NCBI GenBank assembly: GCA_017547655.1
Contig: JAFYPF010000023.1
Span: 1-59,816 of the forward strand
From: Clostridia bacterium
Lineage (GTDB): Bacteria; Bacillota; Clostridia; Oscillospirales; CAG-272
Direction: 5' to 3'
Length of the DNA: 59,816 bases
Shown: piece by piece, positions 24,972 to 32,979 of the stretch
Numbering within the stretch: position 1 is the stretch's first letter
Layout of the letters: each line of letters opens with the position of its first letter
The notes under the pieces: model-generated
What the model was told of the DNA's origin: nothing
Database searches by the model: none
What the model saw: the letters and a program-made list of their open reading frames with translations, nothing else
Program-made: the position numbers and the translations under genes

Positions 24972-26417
24972 ATGATTAAGAGTATTTTTACAAGATACAT
25001 AGTTGCATTTATGAGCATTATAATCGTCAGCTTTGCCATACTTGCATTTATTGTCGGTTCGATGATTACCACCTACTCGAATGACGAAAAAAAGTCAATA
25101 ACTACCGAATCGGCTTTTACACTCAAGGAGTTCTTTGAAAAAGAGCTTTATCAATCCGATACATCGGATTTGCAGCATTTCATTTATTATAACTATGCAA
25201 ATTTGAGACGTACCCTTACACTGTTTACAACGTACGAAAAAGACCTCGTTCTCTTTCTTACCGACCTTAACGGCAAAGTTCTTATAACCGACCGACTCGC
25301 CGATTCGGAGTACGTAAATGCACAGGTTCCCAAAGAAATTATTAACCAGGTTCTTTCCGATGGTTCTTTAACCGACGTTTCAAATATGGGCGGACTTTTT
25401 GAAAAAGACCAGATATACCACGCAATTCCAATGTCAAACAATACGGCTTCTTACTGCGGTATTATCTTTGCAGTATCCACCGAAACCTCTCTGACTTCCC
25501 TCTCGGAAATAATGATAAGAACTGTTATTACGGCTATGCTTTGGGTTATGCTTGCGGCGCTCCTTACCGTTTACTTTATAAGCGAAAAAATAACTGCACC
25601 GTTGAAGAAAATAAGCAAGGCGGCTAAAGAGTTTGCAAAAGGAAACTTCAAAGTGCGAGTTCCCGTTAATGGCTATGACGAAATTTCACAGTTGGCAGAG
25701 TCATTTAACAATATGGCAGAAGAGCTTGAAAACCACGAAAAAACACGAAGCGCATTTATCGCCAACATTTCGCACGACTTAAGAACCCCTATGACGTCAA
25801 TATCAGGCTTTATCGACGGTATGCTTGACGGCGCAATTCCGCCCGAAAAATATAAGCATTATCTAAAAATCGTTGCAACAGAGGTGAAGAGACTCTCCCG
25901 TCTCGTATCTTCCTTGCTTGAAATTTCAAGATTTGAAGCAGGTGAAAAAAAACTTACCATTACTGAATTTGACATCTGCGAAATGGCGCGTCAAATCGTT
26001 CTTTCTTTCGAAAAGAATATTGATGAAAAATGCCTTGACGTTGATTTTGACTGCGCTGAATTTAATCTACTTGTTAAAGCAGACAAAGACTCTATTCACC
26101 AAATACTCTATAACATCTGCGATAATGGCGTAAAATTTTCAAGAGAAAACGGCAAATACAAAATTTCTATAAAACAAAAAGGAAAACAAGTCTTTATTTC
26201 TGTCTATAACGAAGGTCAAGGTATTTCTCCCGAGGACCTGCCCTTTATCTTTGACAGATTCTATAAGAGCGATAAAAGCCGCGGACTCGACAAAACGGGC
26301 GTTGGACTCGGACTCTATATTTCAAAAACCATTATAGAAGCTCACGGTCAAGAAATTTGGGCAAAAAGTACATACGGCGAATATTGCGAGTTTGTTTTCA
26401 CACTCGAAAAAGCATAA
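24972..26417 (+). CDS. sensor histidine kinase
   Basis: This membrane kinase phosphorylates the regulator encoded upstream. In the 481-aa protein, helix 1 (about 10-33) and helix 2 (about 182-203) flank an extracellular sensor domain of about 150 residues. A HAMP linker (about 204-257), dimerisation/phosphoacceptor domain with H268 (NISHDLRTPMTSI) and an ATPase domain with N, G1 (DRFYKSDKS) and G2 (GVGLGLYIS) boxes follow. The architecture is that of WalK/PhoR-like kinases without a PAS domain. Its signal is unknown. GAGGTG precedes the ATG. Confidence 0.95.
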   Translation: MIKSIFTRYIVAFMSIIIVSFAILAFIVGSMITTYSNDEKKSITTESAFTLKEFFEKELYQSDTSDLQHFIYYNYANLRRTLTLFTTYEKDLVLFLTDLNGKVLITDRLADSEYVNAQVPKEIINQVLSDGSLTDVSNMGGLFEKDQIYHAIPMSNNTASYCGIIFAVSTETSLTSLSEIMIRTVITAMLWVMLAALLTVYFISEKITAPLKKISKAAKEFAKGNFKVRVPVNGYDEISQLAESFNNMAEELENHEKTRSAFIANISHDLRTPMTSISGFIDGMLDGAIPPEKYKHYLKIVATEVKRLSRLVSSLLEISRFEAGEKKLTITEFDICEMARQIVLSFEKNIDEKCLDVDFDCAEFNLLVKADKDSIHQILYNICDNGVKFSRENGKYKISIKQKGKQVFISVYNEGQGISPEDLPFIFDRFYKSDKSRGLDKTGVGLGLYISKTIIEAHGQEIWAKSTYGEYCEFVFTLEKA

Positions 26418-26542
26418 AATAATCTTATTTACAAAGATATTAAAATAATTCAATAAAAAAGTCATTTTTTATTAAAACTTTACTGATATTATCATTTTAG
26501 TGATTGATTTTATGATTATTACATAAAAAGGAGGTATGAGAG

Positions 26543-27088
26543 TTGAATAAAGATACCACCCCAAAGGCGGACGCCGATTTGAATAAAAACATAAACGGCA
26601 CCTTAACAAGCAATTCTTTCCGAACGTATCTTAAGCTACACGAAAAAAAACACTATTTTAATATCAAATATTTTTCTCTTTACCTCGTTGTAATTATATT
26701 ACTTTTAGTATCAGTTTTGATTTTTGCATCAACTATAAAAAAAGCGTACTTCAACTCTGCCAGTGAAACAAAAGATACTTTCGATAACATTAACACTATA
26801 AAAACCAACTACCAAAATAATGACGCCATTAAGCTCGAACCCGTTAGCCAAGAGCTGTCAGGTCTTTTTGAAATACCCGTCGGTATGAAAATTGTTGAAC
26901 TCAATTCCAATAATCCGATTACAAACGGTCTAAAGGTTAATGATATTATAGTTTCTGTCTCGGGGAAAACAATAAAAAACTTCTCTGATTTCGAGGAAGC
27001 TATTGAGTCACTTGAAGAAGAAAACTTTTTAATCTATACTATTTACAGAAACGGAGTTTATCAAACAATTCCTACTTTAGGAGAATAA
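26543..27088 (+). CDS. membrane-anchored PDZ domain protein
   Basis: The 181-aa protein has a hydrophilic N-terminus, one membrane helix (about 50-72), and a C-terminal PDZ-like domain (about 105-175) with PVGMKIVELNSNNPITNGLKVNDIIVSVSGK. There is no protease domain, unlike HtrA or RseP, so it may be a regulator or adaptor for an envelope protease. The start is TTG (26543) with AAGGAGG at 26528-26534. It lies 125 bases after the kinase and may respond to it. That link is inference. Confidence 0.8.
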   Translation: MNKDTTPKADADLNKNINGTLTSNSFRTYLKLHEKKHYFNIKYFSLYLVVIILLLVSVLIFASTIKKAYFNSASETKDTFDNINTIKTNYQNNDAIKLEPVSQELSGLFEIPVGMKIVELNSNNPITNGLKVNDIIVSVSGKTIKNFSDFEEAIESLEEENFLIYTIYRNGVYQTIPTLGE

Positions 27089-27095
27089 AACCTCA

Positions 27096-27134
27096 AAATA
27101 GTGTACTTGGGATTAAACCCTACGTACACTATTT
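27096..27134 (+). terminator. terminator after the PDZ gene
   Basis: AATAGTGTAC pairs with GTACACTATT around an inner GGG/CCC pair, followed by T's. Confidence 0.8.
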
Positions 27135-27156
27135 TTTTAATCTCGATAATGCTCTA

Positions 27157-27185
27157 TTGACATATTAGTCAGCTAATGTTAAAAT
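27157..27185 (+). promoter_or_regulatory. sigma-A promoter of hprK with internal dyad
   Basis: -35 TTGACA (27157-27162), 17 bases, -10 TAAAAT (27180-27185). The spacer contains ATTAG-TCAG-CTAAT (27164-27177), a perfect 5-bp dyad where a repressor could sit. Confidence 0.8.
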
Positions 27186-27219
27186 AATACTACAGAATAA
27201 AAACAGGAGTGAAACTGCT

Positions 27220-28146
27220 ATGGCTGAAAAATACGTCGTTTCCCTTGAAAGTATAATAAAAGACTTCCAGCTTGAAGTCCTTAATATGCCCGAAGATAAA
27301 AATATAATGATTGAATCCTCGGACATTAGCCGTCCCGGACTTCCTCTATCGGGATATTTCGGTTACTTTGACAGCACACGAATTCAAATTCTTGGAAAAA
27401 CAGAATACGGTTATCTTGAAGATTTTCCAATCGAAGTACAGCTACAAAGACTCGACTCATTCTTTGAACAAAAGCCTGCGGCTGTAGTCGTTACATCAAG
27501 TCTCGAAATATCTACTCAAATGATTGATATAGCTAAAAAATATGACGTTCCACTTCTCCGCACAGAATGGAGAACGTCGGAATTCACCGCTAATATAATC
27601 TCTTCACTCAAGGTCAGCCTTGCTCCGCGTATAACAAGACACGGAGTGTTGGTCGACATCTACGGCGAGGGTATGCTTATCATAGGCGAAAGCGGTGTCG
27701 GCAAAAGTGAAACTGCAATTGAGCTCGTAAAAAGAGGTCACAGACTCGTAGCAGACGACGCTGTTGACATCAAAAAGGTATCCTCCAAAACCTTGGTCGG
27801 CTCTGCCCCTGAACTTATCAGACATTACGTCGAATTGCGTGGCATAGGCGTTATTGACGTATGCAGAATATTCGGCATGGGCGCTGTTAAGGATACAAAG
27901 AAGATTGATATGATTATTAACCTTGAACCTTGGGAAGACGGTAAAATGTACGACCGTCTTGGCGCAGACACTGAATATACAGATATTATGGGAATCAAAA
28001 TTCCTACCACCACTATCCCTGTCAATCCGGGCCGTAACCTTGCTATTATACTTGAAATTGCTGCTATGAACAACCATCAAAAGAAAATGGGATTTAATAC
28101 TGCTGAAGATTTAAACAACAGACTTATGAATATGATACCTCAATAA
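27220..28146 (+). CDS. hprK: HPr kinase/phosphorylase
   Basis: HprK phosphorylates HPr on serine 46 when glycolytic intermediates are plentiful and reverses this when phosphate is high, so it sets carbon catabolite repression in low-GC Gram-positives. The 308-aa protein has the HprK N-terminal domain, catalytic HGVLVDIYGEG with H141, the P-loop GESGVGKS (156-163), LVADDAVDI and the K3-like MNNHQKKMG stretch near the C-terminus. It is monocistronic, between its own promoter and terminator. HPr itself is not in the window. Confidence 0.97.
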   Translation: MAEKYVVSLESIIKDFQLEVLNMPEDKNIMIESSDISRPGLPLSGYFGYFDSTRIQILGKTEYGYLEDFPIEVQLQRLDSFFEQKPAAVVVTSSLEISTQMIDIAKKYDVPLLRTEWRTSEFTANIISSLKVSLAPRITRHGVLVDIYGEGMLIIGESGVGKSETAIELVKRGHRLVADDAVDIKKVSSKTLVGSAPELIRHYVELRGIGVIDVCRIFGMGAVKDTKKIDMIINLEPWEDGKMYDRLGADTEYTDIMGIKIPTTTIPVNPGRNLAIILEIAAMNNHQKKMGFNTAEDLNNRLMNMIPQ

Positions 28147-28181
28147 AAAAATACTCGGATTTTTTCCGAGTATTTTTTTAT
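28147..28181 (+). terminator. terminator of hprK
   Basis: AATACTCGGA, loop TTTTT, TCCGAGTATT, then a T tract. Confidence 0.9.
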
Positions 28182-28194
28182 TGTATATAATTTA

Positions 28195-28256
28195 GAGAAT
28201 ATCGGCCTTGCCCATATTCTCTTTGGTTTGGTGCCTTAAGGCGTGAAAAACAAAAA
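28195..28256 (+). repeat. second copy of the IS200/IS605-like hairpin block
   Basis: GAGAATAT (28195-28202) pairs with ATATTCTC (28214-28221), followed by TTTGGTGCCTTAAGGCGTG and AAAACAA. The same order lies at about 115-170 on the minus strand with a different but still paired stem and a nearly identical TTTGGTGCCTTTAGGCGTG. Paired changes in the stem indicate that the fold is what is kept. No transposase is present. Confidence 0.55.
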
Positions 28257-28648
28257 AAGATGCACGAAAGCTACGTACTCTTAAGGACAGTTTTAAAATT
28301 GAACAGAATACGATACCTACCGGCAGGAGGACAGAGGGCTATATGCTTTCTGTCCTTTTTGCTTGCTCTGTACAGAGTTATAAATAGCCTTCTCCTGTGG
28401 GAGAAGGTGGCAGCCGTAAGGCTGACGGATGAGGAGTCTTTGCTCGTGGGAACACCTCATCCACCGCTATCGCGGTCCTCCTTCCCCCACCGGGGAAGGC
28501 TTTTTTTATACCCTGAAAGTCCATCTGTTTTTCTTGACAAGCACTGCATTTGTGGACACAAATGCAAAATACGGCATACCTCTTTCGAGATATACCGTAT
28601 TCTTGAAGACTATCCTTTAGGGTACGCCCCTAAATTCGTGCATCTTTT
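28255..28648. mobile_element. MITE-like element with long imperfect inverted ends
   Basis: AAAAGATGCACGAA (28255-28268) and its exact complement (28635-28648) are the outer ends. Homology continues inward with a few mismatches to GAATACG (28306-28312) and CGTATTC (28596-28602). The interior is non-coding: a terminator-like GGACAGA/TCTGTCC hairpin with T's (28329-28360), a nested palindrome at 28387-28500 and hairpins at 28546-28565 and 28568-28601. No transposase gene is present. Confidence 0.7.
28387..28500. repeat. nested GCCTTC...GAAGGC imperfect palindrome
   Basis: Opens GCCTTCTCCTGTGGGAGAAGG and closes CCTTCCCCCACCGGGGAAGGC. GATGAGG and CCTCATC lie inside. This kind of palindrome is a recognised dispersed intergenic repeat in Clostridia. 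It seems to be inserted within the larger element. Confidence 0.6.
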
Positions 28649-28668
28649 AATTTTTATTGCAAATCAAA

Positions 28669-30138
28669 TTATTTTGCAGCCTTTTTCTTCTTAAGAACAA
28701 TTGCTACAACTACACCTGCAATAACAACTGCTACTACTGCTACAATGATAATTACAGCAGTGCTGCCGGAATTGTTGTCATCAACATCAGGAGCTGTTAC
28801 CTGTGTCTCGGGTGCTTTTTCATCAGCTACGGGATCCTGTGTTACTCCTTCAGTAGCGTCGGGAGTCTGGTCTTCTACGGGCGGCTGTGTTGCTTCTTCA
28901 GAATCTGCGGGTTCAGTAGCTGCAGATGCCTCTTCAAGAGCCTTCAAAAGTTTATCTGCAGTTACACCTGCGGGATATCTGATTTCTGTTATGTCTGAAA
29001 CAAGTACGTTTGCATAAGCGAGAGCAAGTGTATCACCCTTCCAACGAGAGAAGTCGATTGCAGCTCTTGCAGGCAAATTGTTTGTCATATTCATCGGCGC
29101 CTGGCAGATTGAATATGCGTTGCTGAAATCACCGCCGGAAATTGAAATAGATACAATACCGTCTTCATTCAACATACCTGTAGGACCTACGCCCCAGATG
29201 TCACCTTCAAAGTAACCGCCTTTAATTGTAATATTTACGTTACCGCTAAAATCTGATGTACCCTGAACTGTTCCGTATACGTTACCGAGAACTCTTGTTG
29301 TGCCTTCAATTGTAAGATATACGTTTGCATTTTCAGTGTTATAGTTCTTTGCTGTACCGAGCTGAGCTCCGCATACTCTGTTATATGTACCGGACTTTAC
29401 GAGAAGTGTGGGGTTCTGACCGTTACTACTTTCCCATCTGGTACCTGCTGCAATAGAAGGATAGTGAGATGCAACACCCTCAAATTCCCCATCTGAAGGA
29501 TAGCAATTAATACCTTCGCCTATAAGTGTACAGTAGTTTGCGAATGTGAGAGCACGTCCGGTGCCAACTGTTTCAATATCAAGGTTTTCCAAAATTGTGG
29601 ATCCACGGAAAGAAATCATCGCAGGTGATGCAATTGTAAGCTTTGCGCCTGCTTCTTTACGGTAGTCAACACCGTCATATACAGATGTAATCTTAATTAC
29701 GTTGTTTTTGTATTCTGCTGTGTAAGAATCACGCACAATAGAACCGTTGTCGTTACATTCCTCTTCACCGATATATACAGGTCCGCAAATAACGATTGTA
29801 CCGCCCTCTTCAGCAAGTATTTCAGTTGCCTGATACAATGCTGTCATAAAGCTCCATTTTTTTCTTTCTGCAGTGGGGTCAAAGCTTGCGTGGTCATAGG
29901 TCTGCAAGGGGTTGTCCGGATCCGAACCGGAGCCGTCGCCTTCGAGTTCGCCGATTACTTCGTGATTTTCATTTCTGGGAGCATCTTTAATATAGTAAAC
30001 CTTATCACTTCCGGGTTTAAGCGCGTTGGGATCAGCTCCCGCTTCTGTGTTAGGCTCTGCAGATGCGCTGAATGTAAACATAGATGCTAAAAGCGCAAGT
30101 ACGAGAGCAAAACTAAAAAGTACTTTTAATTTTTTCAT
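28669..30138 (-). CDS. secreted, membrane-anchored beta-helix-like surface protein
   Basis: The 489-aa protein has a cleavable signal peptide (1-27, ending SASA), then a large domain of repeated short beta strands and glycine turns (for example GTIVICGPVYIG, NVYLTIEGTTRVLGNVYG, NVNITIKGGYFEGDIWG, IVSISISGGDFSN) typical of right-handed parallel beta helices. An acidic Thr/Pro/Glu stalk (about 400-455), one C-terminal helix and a KKKKAAK tail follow. It may bind or cleave carbohydrate, but catalytic residues cannot be named. It starts 37 bases after the lipoprotein gene at 31438 and is probably transcribed with it. Confidence 0.8.
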   Translation of the reverse strand: MKKLKVLFSFALVLALLASMFTFSASAEPNTEAGADPNALKPGSDKVYYIKDAPRNENHEVIGELEGDGSGSDPDNPLQTYDHASFDPTAERKKWSFMTALYQATEILAEEGGTIVICGPVYIGEEECNDNGSIVRDSYTAEYKNNVIKITSVYDGVDYRKEAGAKLTIASPAMISFRGSTILENLDIETVGTGRALTFANYCTLIGEGINCYPSDGEFEGVASHYPSIAAGTRWESSNGQNPTLLVKSGTYNRVCGAQLGTAKNYNTENANVYLTIEGTTRVLGNVYGTVQGTSDFSGNVNITIKGGYFEGDIWGVGPTGMLNEDGIVSISISGGDFSNAYSICQAPMNMTNNLPARAAIDFSRWKGDTLALAYANVLVSDITEIRYPAGVTADKLLKALEEASAATEPADSEEATQPPVEDQTPDATEGVTQDPVADEKAPETQVTAPDVDDNNSGSTAVIIIVAVVAVVIAGVVVAIVLKKKKAAK

Positions 30139-30175
30139 TTGAAAAATCTCCTTTTAAATTTTTATAATTAAAGAA

Positions 30176-31438
30176 TTAATTACCGTATGTGAAATCAACT
30201 CTTGCGAGTTCAACGTTGCCATGCGACAAGCCGGTTTCCAATACAAACGTATATTCATTACCCTTTTCAAGCTTGTCAAACACAGAAACCATAGAATTTC
30301 TTACGCCCATCTTGTATATACTACTGAAACGATTGATCTTTTCAGTCATAGCAACTCTATTGCCGTCTTTGTCAAAAATTTCAGCTCTCAAGAACTGAAT
30401 CGGGAAATTAGATTTTACAGTACCTGTAAGTGCGCCCTTTGAAAGCAATGCAGCTGTAATCTCTTTATCAAGTCCGATATAAGGAATTTCCATTTCGCTC
30501 AAAGGCTTGTTGTATGCCGCAAACGTAATCGGAATATATCCGGCACTGAAAAGTTTTTCAAAAGTATATGTGTGGTCAACGTACCATGTCGTATTTACGC
30601 CGTCTGTTCTTGACTTGTCAAACGCATTTGTAGATTCAATGCACTTAACGTAGCTTCTTGAAGGAATAACCTTGCCCGCACCGTTTCTTACAACAGTTGC
30701 AGGTTCTACAACAACACGGCAGTGCATCAAATAGTTTGTAATTTCTGTTATATCGTAAATAACGTCGCCCCTCTGAAGATTTGAGTACGCTTCATACATT
30801 ACTTCTTTTCCGTTAAGTTCACAAATCTCGTGTGTAACGTCGGTCTGTTTTCCCTCATATTCACCAACAAGCTCCATCCACCAGTCAGTATTTCCGGGAA
30901 TCCATGACTGTACTCTACCGCTCTTATGAGGCTCAAACTGCTGATAAGCAATAATTATAGATGAATAACAGTTAAGTCCGGGAGCTTCTTCCCAACCAAA
31001 CTTATCGGGAATATATTCTCCGTCTTCAATTTTGTCTTCAAAGAACGAGAAGCTAACGGGAGTATCTGTATAAGGAACGCCGTGGTATACGGTTCCTTTT
31101 TTGTACGAAAGTCCAACATCCCAGTTGCCGTTGTCCTGAATCATACTAAAGTCTTCTTTTGCAACCCATTTAATAGATGCGCATTTGTACATATAGTCAA
31201 CAAGTGCATCTCTGAAGTTTTCGGGAAGATCGAACTCTTGTACCTTGTAATACTGCGCCTTCTCTTCTTCGGTGAGTCTCTTGGGCTCATTTTTCTTGTC
31301 ATCAACAACCGTTTCAACTCCGTCTCCGCCTGCGGTTTCACTCGAAGTCTCATTGGGTGTCTTCGTCGTTTCATTTCCGCACGATGCCATGCACAACACA
31401 AGCAACAACGCGGTTAACAAAAATAAAATCTTTTTCAT
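30176..31438 (-). CDS. lipoprotein with NlpC/P60-like Cys-His motifs (paralogue 1)
   Basis: The 420-aa protein has a lipoprotein signal with MASC (C20), an acidic linker (21-60) and a domain with KKGTVYHGVPY (113-123), GLNCYSS (C157), LQRGDVIY (221-228) and LMHCRVVV (H239). The GDVI...H order resembles NlpC/P60-like papain-fold amidases, with C157 and H239 as the possible catalytic pair, but overall similarity is low. A C-terminal beta domain has CIESTNAFDK and TTWYVDHTYTF. It shares its layout with the protein at 31591-32850, a tandem duplicate. Cell-wall or peptide hydrolysis is inference. Confidence 0.75.
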   Translation of the reverse strand: MKKILFLLTALLLVLCMASCGNETTKTPNETSSETAGGDGVETVVDDKKNEPKRLTEEEKAQYYKVQEFDLPENFRDALVDYMYKCASIKWVAKEDFSMIQDNGNWDVGLSYKKGTVYHGVPYTDTPVSFSFFEDKIEDGEYIPDKFGWEEAPGLNCYSSIIIAYQQFEPHKSGRVQSWIPGNTDWWMELVGEYEGKQTDVTHEICELNGKEVMYEAYSNLQRGDVIYDITEITNYLMHCRVVVEPATVVRNGAGKVIPSRSYVKCIESTNAFDKSRTDGVNTTWYVDHTYTFEKLFSAGYIPITFAAYNKPLSEMEIPYIGLDKEITAALLSKGALTGTVKSNFPIQFLRAEIFDKDGNRVAMTEKINRFSSIYKMGVRNSMVSVFDKLEKGNEYTFVLETGLSHGNVELARVDFTYGN

Positions 31439-31485
31439 AAGGGTACCTCTCTTCTTTGCTTAAAACAAGTAATTAGAATATTGTT

Positions 31486-31514
31486 ATTATACCACAAACC
31501 TAAATTACAGTCAA
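31486..31514 (-). promoter_or_regulatory. sigma-A promoter of lipoprotein paralogue 1
   Basis: Minus strand: -35 TTGACT (31509-31514), 17 bases, -10 TATAAT (31486-31491). It probably also drives the beta-helix gene. Confidence 0.75.
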
Positions 31515-31590
31515 GATTTTTTGTACACAAATTGATTATTTATGCACTATACACAAAAAGTATACTTTGTTTTTTTGCACAAAATCAATT

Positions 31591-32850
31591 TTATTTTCCG
31601 TATGTAAAATTAACTCTCGCAAGTTCAACGTTTCCCGGAACTATACCCGCTGTCAACACAAACGTATATTCCTTCCCCTTTTCAAGGGTGTCAAACATAT
31701 TAGTAAAGGTATTTCTTACCCCCATCTTCTTAACGTTATAAAGATCACACTTATCCTTTGATGCAACAACGTTGCCTGACTTGTCAAGTATATCTACTCT
31801 TCCAAATACAAGCGGGAAATTCGACCTAATCACCCCCGTAAACATTCCTTTTGAAAGCAGTGCGGGTGTAATCTCCATATCAAGACCAAGATAAGGAGCT
31901 TCCATTTCGCTTCTGGGTTGGCTGTACCCCTTGAGGGTTATAGGTACATAATTGGAGTTGAAAAGTTTATCAAACGAATAGGTGTGGTTAACGTACCACG
32001 TTGTTTTTACTCCGTCGGTTCTTGTCTTGTCAAACGCATTGGTAGACTCAATACAAGTAACGTAGCTTCTTGAGGGAATAATCTTACCCAAACCGTTCTT
32101 TACTATTGTAGGCTCATCTACTACAAGACGACAATGTATGTTACCGTCACCTATTATTTTTACGGTATAAATAATATCACCTTTTTGAAGAAGCGAGTAG
32201 CAATCGTAAATCTTATCTTTTCCGTTGAGCGTACATATCTCTTCCGTTTTGGTAGTCCCCTCTTTATATTCGTAATCCCCAACAATATCTAAACAGAATT
32301 TACTATCTCCGGGAAGCCAATGGTGAGATGTCATTTGAGTAGGTATAAACGTTTGATAAGCTTCCTGAATTGCAGTATAACAATTCAATCCCGGCTCGGT
32401 TTGATATCCTAATTCTCTGGGAAAATATTTGCCGTCAACAATCAAGCTGCTAAAATGATCCGCCCCGGAAGTACAGCTTGAATAAGGAACACCGTGATAT
32501 ACGGTTCCTTTTTTATACGAAAGATTTACCGACCACGAATTGTTATCACTTGTAGTCGAGTAATCCTCTTTCGGTTGCCATTTGATTTCAGCACACTTAT
32601 ACATATATTTTACAACAGCATCTCTGAAATCCTTGGGAAGATCGAATTCAACTACCTTGTAAAAAGCAGCCTTTTCTTCTTCGGTGAGCCTCTTGGGTTC
32701 ATCTTTATTGTCAGCCTCAACGGTTACGTCTCCGTTCTCAATCGTCGTTTCATTTGCACTTTCTGCAAGAATGTCTGTCGATTCGTTTCTACACGAAAAC
32801 AAAACACTCGATGTCAAAATCAACAAAAACAATACAATCGTCTTTTTCAT
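31591..32850 (-). CDS. lipoprotein with NlpC/P60-like Cys-His motifs (paralogue 2)
   Basis: The 419-aa lipoprotein (LFSC, C20) aligns along its whole length with the neighbour at 30176-31438. Shared blocks are the EPKRLTEEEKA stretch, KKGTVYHGVPYS, GLNCYTAI, LQKGDIIY, IHCRLVV, PSRSYVTCIESTNAFDKTRTDGV and TTWYVNHTY. Retention of the Cys (GLNC) and His (IHC) positions in both copies supports a catalytic role for them. It has its own promoter (32911-32939), with a 12-bp palindrome in the leader, so the two copies may be expressed under different conditions. Confidence 0.75.
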   Translation of the reverse strand: MKKTIVLFLLILTSSVLFSCRNESTDILAESANETTIENGDVTVEADNKDEPKRLTEEEKAAFYKVVEFDLPKDFRDAVVKYMYKCAEIKWQPKEDYSTTSDNNSWSVNLSYKKGTVYHGVPYSSCTSGADHFSSLIVDGKYFPRELGYQTEPGLNCYTAIQEAYQTFIPTQMTSHHWLPGDSKFCLDIVGDYEYKEGTTKTEEICTLNGKDKIYDCYSLLQKGDIIYTVKIIGDGNIHCRLVVDEPTIVKNGLGKIIPSRSYVTCIESTNAFDKTRTDGVKTTWYVNHTYSFDKLFNSNYVPITLKGYSQPRSEMEAPYLGLDMEITPALLSKGMFTGVIRSNFPLVFGRVDILDKSGNVVASKDKCDLYNVKKMGVRNTFTNMFDTLEKGKEYTFVLTAGIVPGNVELARVNFTYGK

Positions 32851-32890
32851 TTGATTTTCACCTCACATATTTTTATATACGGCAATCAGC

Positions 32891-32902
32891 ACGATATATC
32901 GT
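32891..32902. promoter_or_regulatory. ACGATATATCGT palindrome in the paralogue 2 leader
   Basis: Perfect 12-bp palindrome just downstream of the -10 box at 32911-32916. A repressor site is plausible but unproven. Confidence 0.35.
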
Positions 32903-32910
32903 ATATATTT

Positions 32911-32939
32911 ATTATACACGGCACTATTATTATATTCAA
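32911..32939 (-). promoter_or_regulatory. sigma-A promoter of lipoprotein paralogue 2
   Basis: Minus strand: -35 TTGAAT (32934-32939), 17 bases, -10 TATAAT (32911-32916). Confidence 0.75.
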
Positions 32940-32979
32940 TAGATAATACCCAAAATTTAGCATTTTTTCAACCTTTTCA

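Noticed and set aside
28260-28694. 144-codon reading frame across the repeat region
   Set aside because: It runs through inverted-repeat ends and palindromes, has no ribosome site and shows no protein-like pattern.
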